Below, in pieces: positions 1 to 7,697 of a DNA stretch of 28,725 nucleotides. Under the pieces are notes generated by a model that did not search any database, was not told where the DNA came from, and saw only the letters and a program-made list of their open reading frames with translations. The translations under genes and the position numbers were made by a program. The stretch's first letter is position 1, and every line of letters begins with the position of its first letter. Source of the DNA: Syntrophaceae bacterium UBA2188 (lineage in GTDB: Bacteria; Desulfobacterota; BSN033; UBA1163); NCBI GenBank assembly GCA_002327985.1, contig DCVM01000165.1, positions 1-28,725 of the forward strand, given 5' to 3'.

Positions 1-142
1 ATGATTAGTTTGAAACGTCTACCTGAAAAAGGGCTTCGGTGTCAGCTCTACACTTACGGCAGGCAGGGGTTAACGACGCTACATGTGTTGGAAGATTAAC
101 TACTGGATTCCCGCCTTCGCTGGAATGACAAAATAGAAAGGT
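1..142. other. Leading spacer with a short hairpin repeat
   Basis: No recognisable gene. The frame from base 1 stays open to a stop at 97-99 (32 residues, rich in Leu, Arg and Gly). It could be the tail of a gene entering from the left or chance. Next to the M20 gene stop there is a small hairpin-forming repeat (ATTCC at 107-111, GGAAT at 122-126, with an inner GC pair) of the kind scattered in many copies in some bacterial genomes. Confidence 0.4.
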
Positions 143-1459
143 TTAAGTTGCCACTTCCTTAATCATTTCTACCAGCATCTTCATTCCAAAACTCAAGTTT
201 TCTAAGGCGATTCGTTCGTCATTGCCGTGGACTCTCATTATCTCTTTTTCCGGCAAACGAAAAGGACAGAAGTCGTAGGTTGTAATCCCCTCTTCCCTAA
301 CGAAGCGACTGTCTGTTGCCCCAGGGAGGAGGAGAGGAACCACCGGACAATCCGGGTCGTTTTTAGAGGCAATTTTTTGAATGGCGTAAAAAAGATCCGT
401 GTTCAAAAGAGAAGGTGGAATGGATTTTCCTTCCATTCTCCCATCCACCTCAATTTCATCTCCCAATCTTTTTTTAATCTCTTTTAAAAAGTTTTCTTTG
501 GATGATCCTGGAATGAGGCGACAGTCAAGGGTGGCGTTTGACTCTGAGGGGATGACATTGGCCTTGCTTCCTGCCTGAAGGATCGTGAGGGAGATGGTAT
601 CTCGCACCATGGCATTATAAATTGGGCTGGATGTCAACCATTTTGAGAAAGAAGGATCGCTGAGAGCCTTCTCAATGTCCTCAAAATATTTTCTCTCATC
701 AGGAGACTGTTTGGGAGCCATCTTCTGAAAAAATTCTTTTACCATGGGAAGAACATTGTAAGGAGTTTCCCATTTTGTGACTGCCTCAAGCGCATGAATG
801 AGTTTTATATTGGGATTGTCAGAATGGGGCATGGAAGCATGGCCTGAAGTTCCTTTGGCCTTTAGTTGAAGTTGAAAGACAATCTTTTGTCCATTCGAAA
901 TTTCATACCGTTCTGGAGCACCGGTTTCATTGAGAGCAACATATCCCCCTTCGTTGAGCGCATATTCCGACTCCCTTAAGGAGGGAATATTTTCAATGGC
1001 CCACCGGATTCCCCACTTTCCACCAGTCTCCTCATCCGCCGCAGCCAAGAAAAGGATATCTCTGTCTAAAGGAACACTTTCCCTTTTGAGAATTAAGAGG
1101 GCCATCATCTCTATGATGCCCATGGATTTATCATCGAGGGCTCCACGGCCGTACAGATATCCGTCTTGAATGATTCCTCCGAAAGGGTCTACCGTCCAAC
1201 GCTCCTTTTCAACAGGGACCACATCAATATGATTGAGAAGAAGGATCGGTTTCTTTTTTCCATTCCCTTTTAAAGTTGCAAGAAGGTTCCCTCGACCAGG
1301 GGAGGGTTCGAAAAGCTGACACGGAATAGACTCCGCATCAAATATTTTTTTAAAAAACCTCGCCCCTTCTACTTCATTCCCTGGTGGGTTCACTGTATCG
1401 ATTCGGAGATAATCCTGAAGGTGTTGAACAGCTTCATTCAAAAGAGGATCCCAATTCAT
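143..1459 (-). CDS. M20 family metallopeptidase (carboxypeptidase S / dipeptidase-like)
   Basis: Predicted cytoplasmic zinc-dependent peptidase or amidohydrolase of 438 residues. Metal-binding motifs are visible: NHIDVVPV (His77, Asp79), GRGALDD (bridging Asp109) and ADEETGG (catalytic Glu143, ligand Glu144), with a further His near the C-terminus in RVHGNDER. The insert between about 190 and 310 fits the M20 dimerisation domain. I chose the ATG at 1457-1459 because a GGAGG lies 5 bases before it; an in-frame ATG 33 bases upstream lacks such a site. No signal peptide is seen. Family resemblance is closest to the long M20 members (carboxypeptidase S/PM20D1-like) that act on dipeptides or N-acyl amino acids; the substrate cannot be read from sequence. 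It stands alone, separated by a repeat element from the adenine deaminase gene. Confidence 0.9.
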   Translation of the reverse strand: MNWDPLLNEAVQHLQDYLRIDTVNPPGNEVEGARFFKKIFDAESIPCQLFEPSPGRGNLLATLKGNGKKKPILLLNHIDVVPVEKERWTVDPFGGIIQDGYLYGRGALDDKSMGIIEMMALLILKRESVPLDRDILFLAAADEETGGKWGIRWAIENIPSLRESEYALNEGGYVALNETGAPERYEISNGQKIVFQLQLKAKGTSGHASMPHSDNPNIKLIHALEAVTKWETPYNVLPMVKEFFQKMAPKQSPDERKYFEDIEKALSDPSFSKWLTSSPIYNAMVRDTISLTILQAGSKANVIPSESNATLDCRLIPGSSKENFLKEIKKRLGDEIEVDGRMEGKSIPPSLLNTDLFYAIQKIASKNDPDCPVVPLLLPGATDSRFVREEGITTYDFCPFRLPEKEIMRVHGNDERIALENLSFGMKMLVEMIKEVAT

Positions 1460-1536
1460 AAAAACCTCCAACGGGCATCGAAAAATTAGCAATTAGCAAT
1501 GATTAATGGAAAGATGAAAAAAATTATTCTAATTTT

Positions 1537-1669
1537 GATGATCTCGTAAAAAGTCCATAAAGAGGGAAAACGTCATGCTGAACTTGATTCAGCATCTAAG
1601 AAAATCAATGAGTTATGAGACCCTGAAACAAGTTCAGGGTGACAAATCAGGACTTTTTACGAATCCATC
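1537..1669. repeat. MITE-like element with terminal inverted repeats
   Basis: A 133-bp non-coding element. The outer 20 bases at 1537-1556 and 1650-1669 are inverted copies matching at 17 of 20 positions, with a perfect inner 13-bp core (TCGTAAAAAGTCC and its complement). Inside are two perfect hairpins: ATGCTGAA/TTCAGCAT at 1575-1595 and CCCTGAA/TTCAGGG at 1621-1639. There is no transposase frame. The structure suggests a mobilised miniature element or a palindromic intergenic repeat. It lies between the M20 and adenine deaminase genes and could fold in the RNA transcribed from either. Confidence 0.75.
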
Positions 1670-1710
1670 AATTTTGCATTTTACAATTTTCAGTTTGCAA
1701 TGATCTTTTG

Positions 1711-3429
1711 TTAGTCTTCTCCAAACAAAGGAACAAATTTAAACTGGTTCACGTCCACCAGGCCTTTATCCGTGATTTTTAATTCTGGAATCACCGGCAA
1801 AGACAAGAATGAAAGCGTCATAAAGGGGTCTGTGATTTTGCATCCAAGGTTTTTTGCGGCACGTCGGAGTGCTTCCAATTGAAGGTTAACTTTGGAAACG
1901 GGGGCTTCCGACATCAGACCTGCAATGGGCAAGGGGAGGGAAGCCAATACTTTTTGGTCTGAAATAACAACCAATCCACCTCCCATTTCTTTAATGGTCA
2001 TCGCCGCTTCTAAAATATCCTGGTCATGGATTCCCACAATGACCAAGTTATGTGAATCATGAGCCACGGACGATCCGATCGCTCCTTTTTTTAAGCCAAA
2101 CCCCTGGACAAAACCAACTCCAATATTTCCTGTGGCTTTATGCCTTTCAACCACTACAATCTTTAGAATATCCTCTTTGACATTGGGATGGGCTATCCGG
2201 TCTTTCAAAAGGATTTTGTTCATACTTTTTTTTGTGATAATTTGGTCTGGGATCAGTTGGATGACTTTGGCGAGGGCTTGGTCACTTCGAAGGAGAAGGG
2301 GATCTTTTTTAAAGGGCTTGATTCGGATGGAGCCCTTAGCCTTGGGGCTCTTCCTTATTGGGATGGATTGAGTGAGCATTTTGCCATCCTCCGCAATCAG
2401 CACTCCGTCTTTAAAGACCTTCTTAATTTGGAATCGACCCAGATGATCAAAGCTGACCATATCCGCCCGATAACCTGGAGCAATGGCTCCGAGGTTGTCG
2501 AGCCTGAAATATTCTGCTGGATTGAGGGTTGCCATTTGAATCGCTAAGATGGGGTCTAATCCCCATCGGATCGCATTCCTGACCATGGAATCGATGTGGC
2601 CCTCTTCGAGGAGTTCTCTCGGGTGACGGTCGTCGGTCACGAAGAGAAATCGCCTTGCATTTTTAGGTTGGACAAGAGGGATGAGACTTCTGAGATTTCT
2701 TGCAGTCGTTCCTTCTCTGATCATAATCCACATCCCATTTTTTAATTTCTCCTTGGCCTCTTTGAGAGCCGTACATTCATGATCAGATCGAATTCCTGCC
2801 GTGAGATAAGCATGAAGCATTTTTCCTGAAAGCATAGGGGCATGGCCATCAATCCGTTTTCCTTTTGCCATCTCGATTTTCCTTAGGACTTCTGGATTTC
2901 TGAAAATGACGCCAGGAAAATTCATCATCTCTGCCAATCCAATGGCCCAGGGTTCTTTGAGAAGAGGTTTTAAATCGTTTGCCCTGAGGGTTGCTCCGGA
3001 AGTCTCCATGTGAGTGGCTGGAACGCAGGAAGGCAGCATGACAAAAACATTTAAGGGAACCTCTTTCGCTGATTCTGCCATGAAGCGAATTCCCTCTTGG
3101 CCGAGGACATTGGCGATTTCATGAGGATCGATGACTACCGTGGTAGTTCCATGAGGAAGAACAGCCCGGGCAAATTCAGGAATGGTTACCATGCTTGATT
3201 CAATGTGGACATGCCCGTCAATCATACCCGGACAAAGAAAATCACCCTTCACATCCATGGTTTCTCTGGCATGATAATCTCCGAAACCAACAATGACCCC
3301 TCCAAAAATAGCGACATCCTTTTTTTCAATCTGGCCTGAGAAGACATCCACAACCCGTCCGTTCTTAATCAGGAGATCAACCATCCCATCGCCTGAGGCG
3401 ATCCGAATTTTTTCTTTCAACGAGGTCAT
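1711..3429 (-). CDS. ade: Adenine deaminase
   Basis: Deaminates adenine to hypoxanthine and ammonia in purine salvage; cytoplasmic. At 572 residues it has the normal length of the AdeC family of the amidohydrolase superfamily. The metal-binding motif GMIDGHVHIES (His73, His75) is followed by the typical HGTTTVVIDPHEIANVLG stretch, and a conserved second-domain block GHAPMLSGK is present. The C-terminal half carries the family motifs GLKKGAIGSSVAHDSHNLV and GGGLVV. The ATG at 3427-3429 is preceded by an AAGGAGG site. A candidate promoter lies directly upstream and serB is divergent. Nothing looks broken. Confidence 0.96.
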   Translation of the reverse strand: MTSLKEKIRIASGDGMVDLLIKNGRVVDVFSGQIEKKDVAIFGGVIVGFGDYHARETMDVKGDFLCPGMIDGHVHIESSMVTIPEFARAVLPHGTTTVVIDPHEIANVLGQEGIRFMAESAKEVPLNVFVMLPSCVPATHMETSGATLRANDLKPLLKEPWAIGLAEMMNFPGVIFRNPEVLRKIEMAKGKRIDGHAPMLSGKMLHAYLTAGIRSDHECTALKEAKEKLKNGMWIMIREGTTARNLRSLIPLVQPKNARRFLFVTDDRHPRELLEEGHIDSMVRNAIRWGLDPILAIQMATLNPAEYFRLDNLGAIAPGYRADMVSFDHLGRFQIKKVFKDGVLIAEDGKMLTQSIPIRKSPKAKGSIRIKPFKKDPLLLRSDQALAKVIQLIPDQIITKKSMNKILLKDRIAHPNVKEDILKIVVVERHKATGNIGVGFVQGFGLKKGAIGSSVAHDSHNLVIVGIHDQDILEAAMTIKEMGGGLVVISDQKVLASLPLPIAGLMSEAPVSKVNLQLEALRRAAKNLGCKITDPFMTLSFLSLPVIPELKITDKGLVDVNQFKFVPLFGED

Positions 3430-3454
3430 CTTTTCCTATTTCCTCCTTACAAAC

Positions 3455-3483
3455 TTCATATCAAATATGCGAATCGGTATCAA
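3455..3483 (-). promoter_or_regulatory. Candidate sigma-70-type promoter for ade
   Basis: On the minus strand TTGATA (3478-3483) and TATGAA (3455-3460) are spaced by 17 bases, matching consensus at 5/6 and 4/6. The position, about 25 bases before the start codon, fits ade. Seen in sequence only. Confidence 0.4.
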
Positions 3484-3502
3484 GAGAATTTGGTACTCCT
3501 CA

Positions 3503-3530
3503 TTGACAGGACCATTTTCTGTAGGATATT
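3503..3530 (+). promoter_or_regulatory. Candidate promoter for serB
   Basis: A perfect TTGACA (3503-3508) lies 16 bases before GATATT (3525-3530, 4/6 to the -10 consensus). It lies in the divergent ade-serB spacer and would start transcripts about 25 bases before the chosen serB start. An inverted repeat overlaps the -10. Confidence 0.45.
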
Positions 3531-3539
3531 TATGTCCTA
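3522..3539. promoter_or_regulatory. Possible operator: imperfect palindrome over the serB -10
   Basis: The arms TAGGATAT and ATGTCCTA pair at 7 of 8 positions around a 2-base centre. The site covers the -10 and probable start point of the serB promoter, where a repressor dimer would block transcription. The cognate regulator is unknown. Confidence 0.35.
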
Positions 3540-3562
3540 TAAATAAGCCAAAGACAAATTCG

Positions 3563-4771
3563 ATGGAAACGCATCGCCCCCCTTTATATGGAAAGGATTC
3601 TTATGTCATCTCGGTGATTGGAGAAGATCAGGTCGGGATTGTCTCGGAGGTGACCCAATTGCTCTTCAAACAAGGCTTAAACATAGTGGATATCGAGCAG
3701 ACCGTCATTCATTCTCAATTCACCATGGTCCTCCTCCTCCAATCCCTCCGGCCCCATTTCCAACCGGGTCCACTGCGGACCATTCTCAGCCGATGGGCGA
3801 AGAGACGAGGGATGAGTGTGACGATGACCCCCCTTCACGAATTTAAAGGATTAAGATTGGCCGAAACCAAGAGACCCTATGTTCTGACCCTTTTGGGAGC
3901 AGACCGTCCCGGAGTGGTGGCAGCCTTTGCTTCCACCCTGGCCAAACACCGTTGCAATATAGAACGGATAAAGATGATTGCGAGAGGAGAGTTTTTTGCA
4001 ATGGAAATGGGGATTGATCTCCGGGAGGCAACTTTTCCCCTTTTACGTCAGGACCTCACTGCCGTCGCAAAGAAGGTGGGAATGGATATCATTGCCCAGG
4101 CCGAGCATATCTTTAAGAAGAGGAAAAAGGTGATCGTCTTTGATATGGATTCAACCATTGTAGACGGAGAGATCATCGATGAAATGGCCAAACTCGCAGG
4201 GGTGGGGCAGAAAATCGCCGCCATGACGGAAAAAGGAATGTGCGGAGAGACTGATTTTTCGGAGTCTCTTCGGGCAAGGGTATCTTTTTTAAAAGGTTTG
4301 AAGATGAAAAGTCTTGAATCCCTTGGCAGAACATTTAAGCTTACCAAGGGAAGCGAAGAGCTCATCAAAGCCCTGAAAGAGATGGGATTCAAGGTTGCCC
4401 TCATCAGCGGCGGGTTCAGTTATTTTACCGATGTTTTAAAAAAAAGGTTGGGATTTGATTATGCTTTTGGAAATGAATTGGAGATTAAAAGGGGAAAGCT
4501 CACCGGAAAAATTAAGGGGAGAATCATCGACGCCAAAAGGAAAGCCGAAGTCTTGGATGAAATTTGCTGTAAAGAAGGAGTTACCCGGGACGAGGTGGTT
4601 GCGGTGGGGGACGGGTCCAATGACCGGATTATGGTGGCGAATGCAGGGTTAGGAATTGCCTTCAATGCGAAAGAGATTTTGAAGAAAGTGGCGGATGGAG
4701 CCATTACAAAGGATCATATGAAGGGAGTGCTTTACTGCCTCGGGATTACAGATCTTGATTTAAGGAAATAA
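3563..4771 (+). CDS. serB: Phosphoserine phosphatase with two N-terminal ACT domains
   Basis: Last step of serine synthesis: hydrolyses L-phosphoserine. The product is 402 residues: ACT domain 1 at about 12-90 (YVISVIGEDQVGIVSEV), ACT domain 2 at about 105-180 (YVLTLLGADRPGVVAAF), then a HAD phosphatase domain from about 188. HAD motif I is FDMDST (nucleophile Asp194, acid/base Asp196), motif II is the ALISGGF segment, and motif III/IV is VGDGSNDRIM. The two ACT domains probably bind an amino acid for feedback control, as in other long SerB proteins. The reading frame stays open far upstream, but the ATG at 3563 begins just before the first ACT domain; its ribosome binding site is weak, so the start is uncertain. 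No serA or serC is nearby. Confidence 0.93.
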   Translation: METHRPPLYGKDSYVISVIGEDQVGIVSEVTQLLFKQGLNIVDIEQTVIHSQFTMVLLLQSLRPHFQPGPLRTILSRWAKRRGMSVTMTPLHEFKGLRLAETKRPYVLTLLGADRPGVVAAFASTLAKHRCNIERIKMIARGEFFAMEMGIDLREATFPLLRQDLTAVAKKVGMDIIAQAEHIFKKRKKVIVFDMDSTIVDGEIIDEMAKLAGVGQKIAAMTEKGMCGETDFSESLRARVSFLKGLKMKSLESLGRTFKLTKGSEELIKALKEMGFKVALISGGFSYFTDVLKKRLGFDYAFGNELEIKRGKLTGKIKGRIIDAKRKAEVLDEICCKEGVTRDEVVAVGDGSNDRIMVANAGLGIAFNAKEILKKVADGAITKDHMKGVLYCLGITDLDLRK

Positions 4772-4862
4772 TGGAATGTTGGAATAGTAAATCCGGAATA
4801 ATGGAATACTGGAATGATGGAATGATGGGTTTAATCCAATATTCCATTATTCCAACATTCCA
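4772..4862. repeat. TGGAAT-rich inverted and direct repeats
   Basis: The spacer between serB and the next gene is built mostly from TGGAAT-like words. The 15 bases at 4772-4786 are perfectly complementary to 4848-4862, and 4795-4815 can pair with 4834-4853, so two mutually exclusive hairpins are possible. No U-run follows, so it is not a standard terminator. It looks like an expanded low-complexity intergenic repeat. Confidence 0.7.
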
Positions 4863-4889
4863 AATGAGAATGTGGCCGGAAGAAGTATT

Positions 4890-5573
4890 ATGGATGGTTT
4901 AGAAAAGCGAGATCAGCTTCGAAGGGTCAAGGCGGTGATCTTTGATTTTGACGGGACCCTCGCCGTACTCAACATCGATTTTTCTTTAATGCGAGAGCGG
5001 ATATTCGCTTTGATGAGGCATTATGGCATTCAAGAAAAATTGATTCAGGAGAAATATTTACTTGAGATCATTGACGAGGCCTATCAAATCTTGTGGAAGG
5101 GAAATCCCCTCAACGCGGAGGATTTTTATCAAAAGGCCCATGACATTCTTCACGACGTGGAAATGAAGGCAGCGGAAAACGGAAGTTTGCTTCCAGGAAC
5201 AGAGACAGCCTTACAAAAATTAAGGGAGAAGGGGATGAAAATTGGTATCATCACAAGGAACTGCGAGGAGGCGGTCCGAAAGGTTTTCCCTGACATCCAT
5301 GATTTTTGTGATGTGTTCGTATCGAGAAATTCGGTTAAGAATGTGAAGCCCCACCCAGATCATCTGACCTACGTTATGGATTTGTTAAAGGTTTCCGGAG
5401 AAGAGGCGGTGATGGTTGGAGATCATCTCATTGATGTTCAGGCAGGGAAGGGGGTAGGGATGAAGGCGATCGGTGTGCTGACAGGAAGGATTACCAAGGA
5501 AGAATTCGAGAAAACAGGAGCGGATTATGTGTTGAGAGAAGCTGCGGAGATTTGTAACTTATTGAAGAAATAA
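4890..5573 (+). CDS. HAD family hydrolase (phosphoglycolate phosphatase-like)
   Basis: A 227-residue cytoplasmic phosphatase of the haloacid dehalogenase superfamily, subfamily IA. Motif I is VIFDFDGTL (Asp19, Asp21), the helical cap spans roughly 30-90, motif II is GIITRN (Thr), motif III is the Lys in VKPHPDH, and motif IV is MVGDHLIDV. The order and length fit Gph/PpaX-type enzymes; the substrate is not determinable. I start at the ATG at 4890, which has a GGAAGA 8 bases before it, over a GTG 18 bases upstream. It follows serB after a repeat-filled 118-bp gap in the same direction, so the two may share a transcript, but no functional link is proved. Confidence 0.88.
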   Translation: MDGLEKRDQLRRVKAVIFDFDGTLAVLNIDFSLMRERIFALMRHYGIQEKLIQEKYLLEIIDEAYQILWKGNPLNAEDFYQKAHDILHDVEMKAAENGSLLPGTETALQKLREKGMKIGIITRNCEEAVRKVFPDIHDFCDVFVSRNSVKNVKPHPDHLTYVMDLLKVSGEEAVMVGDHLIDVQAGKGVGMKAIGVLTGRITKEEFEKTGADYVLREAAEICNLLKK

Positions 5574-5602
5574 GAGGTGATAACGATGGAATACCGAAAT
5601 AG

Positions 5603-5674
5603 AGGTCATCGGTTGAAGTGGCTAAACTTCCCAGGGATGCAGAGGTTGAGATAGAAGCAATGGCTCCCATTTAA
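5603..5674 (+). pseudogene. C-terminal remnant of a RidA/YjgF family gene
   Basis: A 23-codon plus-strand frame encodes RSSVEVAKLPRDAEVEIEA followed by MAPI and a stop. This matches the C-terminal signature of RidA (the substrate Arg, then VEVA-LP-D--VEIEA). An in-frame TAG lies immediately upstream at 5600-5602, and no other part of a RidA gene is visible. RidA removes reactive enamine/imine intermediates, but this fragment cannot be active. It overlaps the last codons of the convergent exported-protein gene by 4 bases. It is probably the leftover of a deletion. Confidence 0.65.
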
Positions 5675-6150
5675 GGTTCGTTGCCTTCCCACTTCACCGT
5701 CTTTTTTTCCCCATCCGGAGGGTTCATTTGAATTTCGAAAGTGATGAATTCAGGTTTCGTCTCAAGAAGTGAAAAGCCGATAATCAATACACGTCCTGTG
5801 GCCGGGGGCAGAGGAAGGTTAAGGAATGTCTCCTCCGGGGTTAGAGTAAATTCGGTGACACGGGTTCCCTCCGATAATTTTATTTCCTTTGGCGTGACCA
5901 ACACCTTTATGGAATTGGGTGAAACAGTTAATTTCGGGCTTCGATTGAGAACCTCAATTTGAATCTCCAACATTCTGTATTGAGAAGGGGGTGATCCAAG
6001 CTTCCTCACTTGGAAATAGATTTCTCCCAACCTGATCTCAGGGCCTTTTTCCTCTTTAGGTTTGGTTTGGGAAAACCCTTCTCCCATTCCAAGAGAAATT
6101 AAGAAAATCGTGATCACAGCACAAATAATTATTTTTTTTGATAGGTCCAT
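5671..6150 (-). CDS. Hypothetical exported protein
   Basis: Not assigned to a family. The 159-residue product has a basic start (MDLSKK), a hydrophobic segment at about 6-21 and a small-residue region (GEGFSQ) that looks like a signal peptide with cleavage near 26. The mature part is beta-rich, with alternating hydrophobic stretches such as YRMLEIQIEVLNRS and RVLIIGFSLLE, compatible with an immunoglobulin-like periplasmic fold; this is inference. I chose the ATG at 6148-6150 because the signal peptide begins there and a GGTGGA lies just before it; a TTG 33 bases upstream is possible but has no good site. It faces away from der and converges on the RidA remnant. No Cys lipobox is seen. Confidence 0.7.
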   Translation of the reverse strand: MDLSKKIIICAVITIFLISLGMGEGFSQTKPKEEKGPEIRLGEIYFQVRKLGSPPSQYRMLEIQIEVLNRSPKLTVSPNSIKVLVTPKEIKLSEGTRVTEFTLTPEETFLNLPLPPATGRVLIIGFSLLETKPEFITFEIQMNPPDGEKKTVKWEGNEP

Positions 6151-6277
6151 TATTTTCCACCACTCAATGTTAATTCTTTTCAAGCTTTATTTGTTATTGA
6201 CCTGTTTTACAGGGAAAAAAAGAAAAAAACCATCTTTCTTTCCAGTAAAAAGCTATTCGATTGAACTTAGAAAGTCA

Positions 6278-6304
6278 ACAACTATTTAACACAACTATTT
6301 AACA
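6278..6304. repeat. Short tandem duplication upstream of der
   Basis: A 13-base unit (CAACTATTTAACA, read from 6279) occurs twice in a row in the AT-rich spacer before der. It may be a duplicated regulator site or simple slippage. Confidence 0.5.
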
Positions 6305-6318
6305 TAATTTTAAATTTA

Positions 6319-6347
6319 TTGAATAGACTCTGCAGTAATTTTATAGT
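6319..6347 (+). promoter_or_regulatory. Candidate promoter for der
   Basis: TTGAAT (6319-6324) and TATAGT (6342-6347) are separated by exactly 17 bases. Transcription would start about 15 bases before the der start codon, giving a very short leader. Confidence 0.5.
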
Positions 6348-6368
6348 AATTTTTATAAAGAAGTGACG

Positions 6369-7697
6369 ATGAAACCTATTATTGCCATTGTCGGAAGACC
6401 TAATGTCGGGAAATCTACCCTTTTCAATCGAATCGCAGGGGGAAAGAAGGCCATTGTCTGGGATGAACCGGGCGTGACCCGGGATCGGAATTACGCTGAG
6501 GTGGAGTGGGAGGAAAGTTCTTTTACTTTGATTGATACGGGTGGGTTTGAACCGGTTTCAAAGGATCGAATCTTCATCCAGATGCGAGAGCAATGCCAGT
6601 TGGCCATGGACGAAGCCGATGTCATCTTATTCCTCATGGATGGGAAGGAAGGTTTAACCCCTTCGGATAAAGAAATTACCGATATTCTTAGAAAAATGAA
6701 TAAACCGGTGTTTTATATCGTCAATAAGGTTGATGGCCCCAAGCATGAAGAGAGGGCTATTGAATTTTATGGATTGGGAGTAGAACCGATCTATTCCGTT
6801 TCGGCAGAACATGGATATGGCGTGAATGGATTGATGGATGAGGTGATCCAGGCCCTGCCACGTTTGAAGGAGAAAAAATGGGATCAGGAGGTCACCAAAG
6901 TGGCTGTGGTGGGACGACCCAATGTCGGGAAATCTTCATTGATTAATCGTCTGTTAGGATATAAGAGGGTGCTTGTCGATGAGGTTCCCGGCACCACGCG
7001 AGATGCGATTGATACTCTTTTTGAGAAAGACGGAAGAAAATATGCACTCATTGATACAGCCGGTATTCGGCGAAAGAGCCGGATAGGTCTGAGGCTGGAA
7101 AAGTATAGTATCGTGGAAGCCCTTCGAACCATTGATCGATCTGACGTTGCGCTCCTTCTGTTAGATTCCAGAGAGGGAGTAACTGATCAGGATGCCCGTA
7201 TCGGCGGGTTCATTCACGAGAAGGGAAAGGGATGCATTCTTGTGGTGAACAAATGGGATTTGGTTGAAAAAGACTCTCAAACGATGGTTTACTATGAGAG
7301 GGATGTGCGAGAGAGTCTCAAGTATCTCTCTTATGCTCCTATCGTTTTTATTTCCGCCCTGACAGGCCAAAGGGTCAAAAAGGTCCTGGATGTGGTCGAT
7401 TATGTCTCAGAGCAGACTAAAAAGCGAATCCCTACTCATTCCTTAAATAAATGCCTTGGAGAGTGGGTTGAAAAATTTCCTCCGCCGCTTTATAAAAGTC
7501 GGAGTGTCAAGCTGAATTATATCACTCAGGTCTCTACGGCCCCTCCCACCTTTGTGATTTACACCAATTTTCCAGAGGGGATTCATTTTTCTTATGAGCG
7601 TTATTTACTTAACCAGATGAGGGAAACCTTCAGTTTTGAGGGAGTTCCGGTTCGCTTCCGGTTTAGAAAAAAAAGGAAGGAAAAGAGGGATGGATAA
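6369..7697 (+). CDS. der: Ribosome-associated GTPase Der (EngA)
   Basis: Essential GTPase needed for maturation of the 50S ribosomal subunit. The 442-residue product has the diagnostic tandem G domains: the first with GRPNVGKST (9-17), DTGGFE and NKVDG; the second with GRPNVGKSS, DTAG and NKWD; followed by the C-terminal KH-like domain and a basic tail (RFRFRKKRKEKRDG). Length is normal. I use the ATG at 6369 rather than the GTG two codons earlier, because the AAGAAG stretch is better spaced from it. The last 8 bases overlap the start of the downstream adaptor gene, so the two are probably translationally coupled. Confidence 0.97.
   Translation: MKPIIAIVGRPNVGKSTLFNRIAGGKKAIVWDEPGVTRDRNYAEVEWEESSFTLIDTGGFEPVSKDRIFIQMREQCQLAMDEADVILFLMDGKEGLTPSDKEITDILRKMNKPVFYIVNKVDGPKHEERAIEFYGLGVEPIYSVSAEHGYGVNGLMDEVIQALPRLKEKKWDQEVTKVAVVGRPNVGKSSLINRLLGYKRVLVDEVPGTTRDAIDTLFEKDGRKYALIDTAGIRRKSRIGLRLEKYSIVEALRTIDRSDVALLLLDSREGVTDQDARIGGFIHEKGKGCILVVNKWDLVEKDSQTMVYYERDVRESLKYLSYAPIVFISALTGQRVKKVLDVVDYVSEQTKKRIPTHSLNKCLGEWVEKFPPPLYKSRSVKLNYITQVSTAPPTFVIYTNFPEGIHFSYERYLLNQMRETFSFEGVPVRFRFRKKRKEKRDG

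Noticed and set aside
2188..2547. 119-codon open frame on the plus strand inside the adenine deaminase gene
   Set aside because: It is antisense to a well-conserved gene, has no family motif and no ribosome binding site.
4772..4862. Possible CRISPR-like array
   Set aside because: The repeats are 5-7 bases with no regular spacers and no cas genes.
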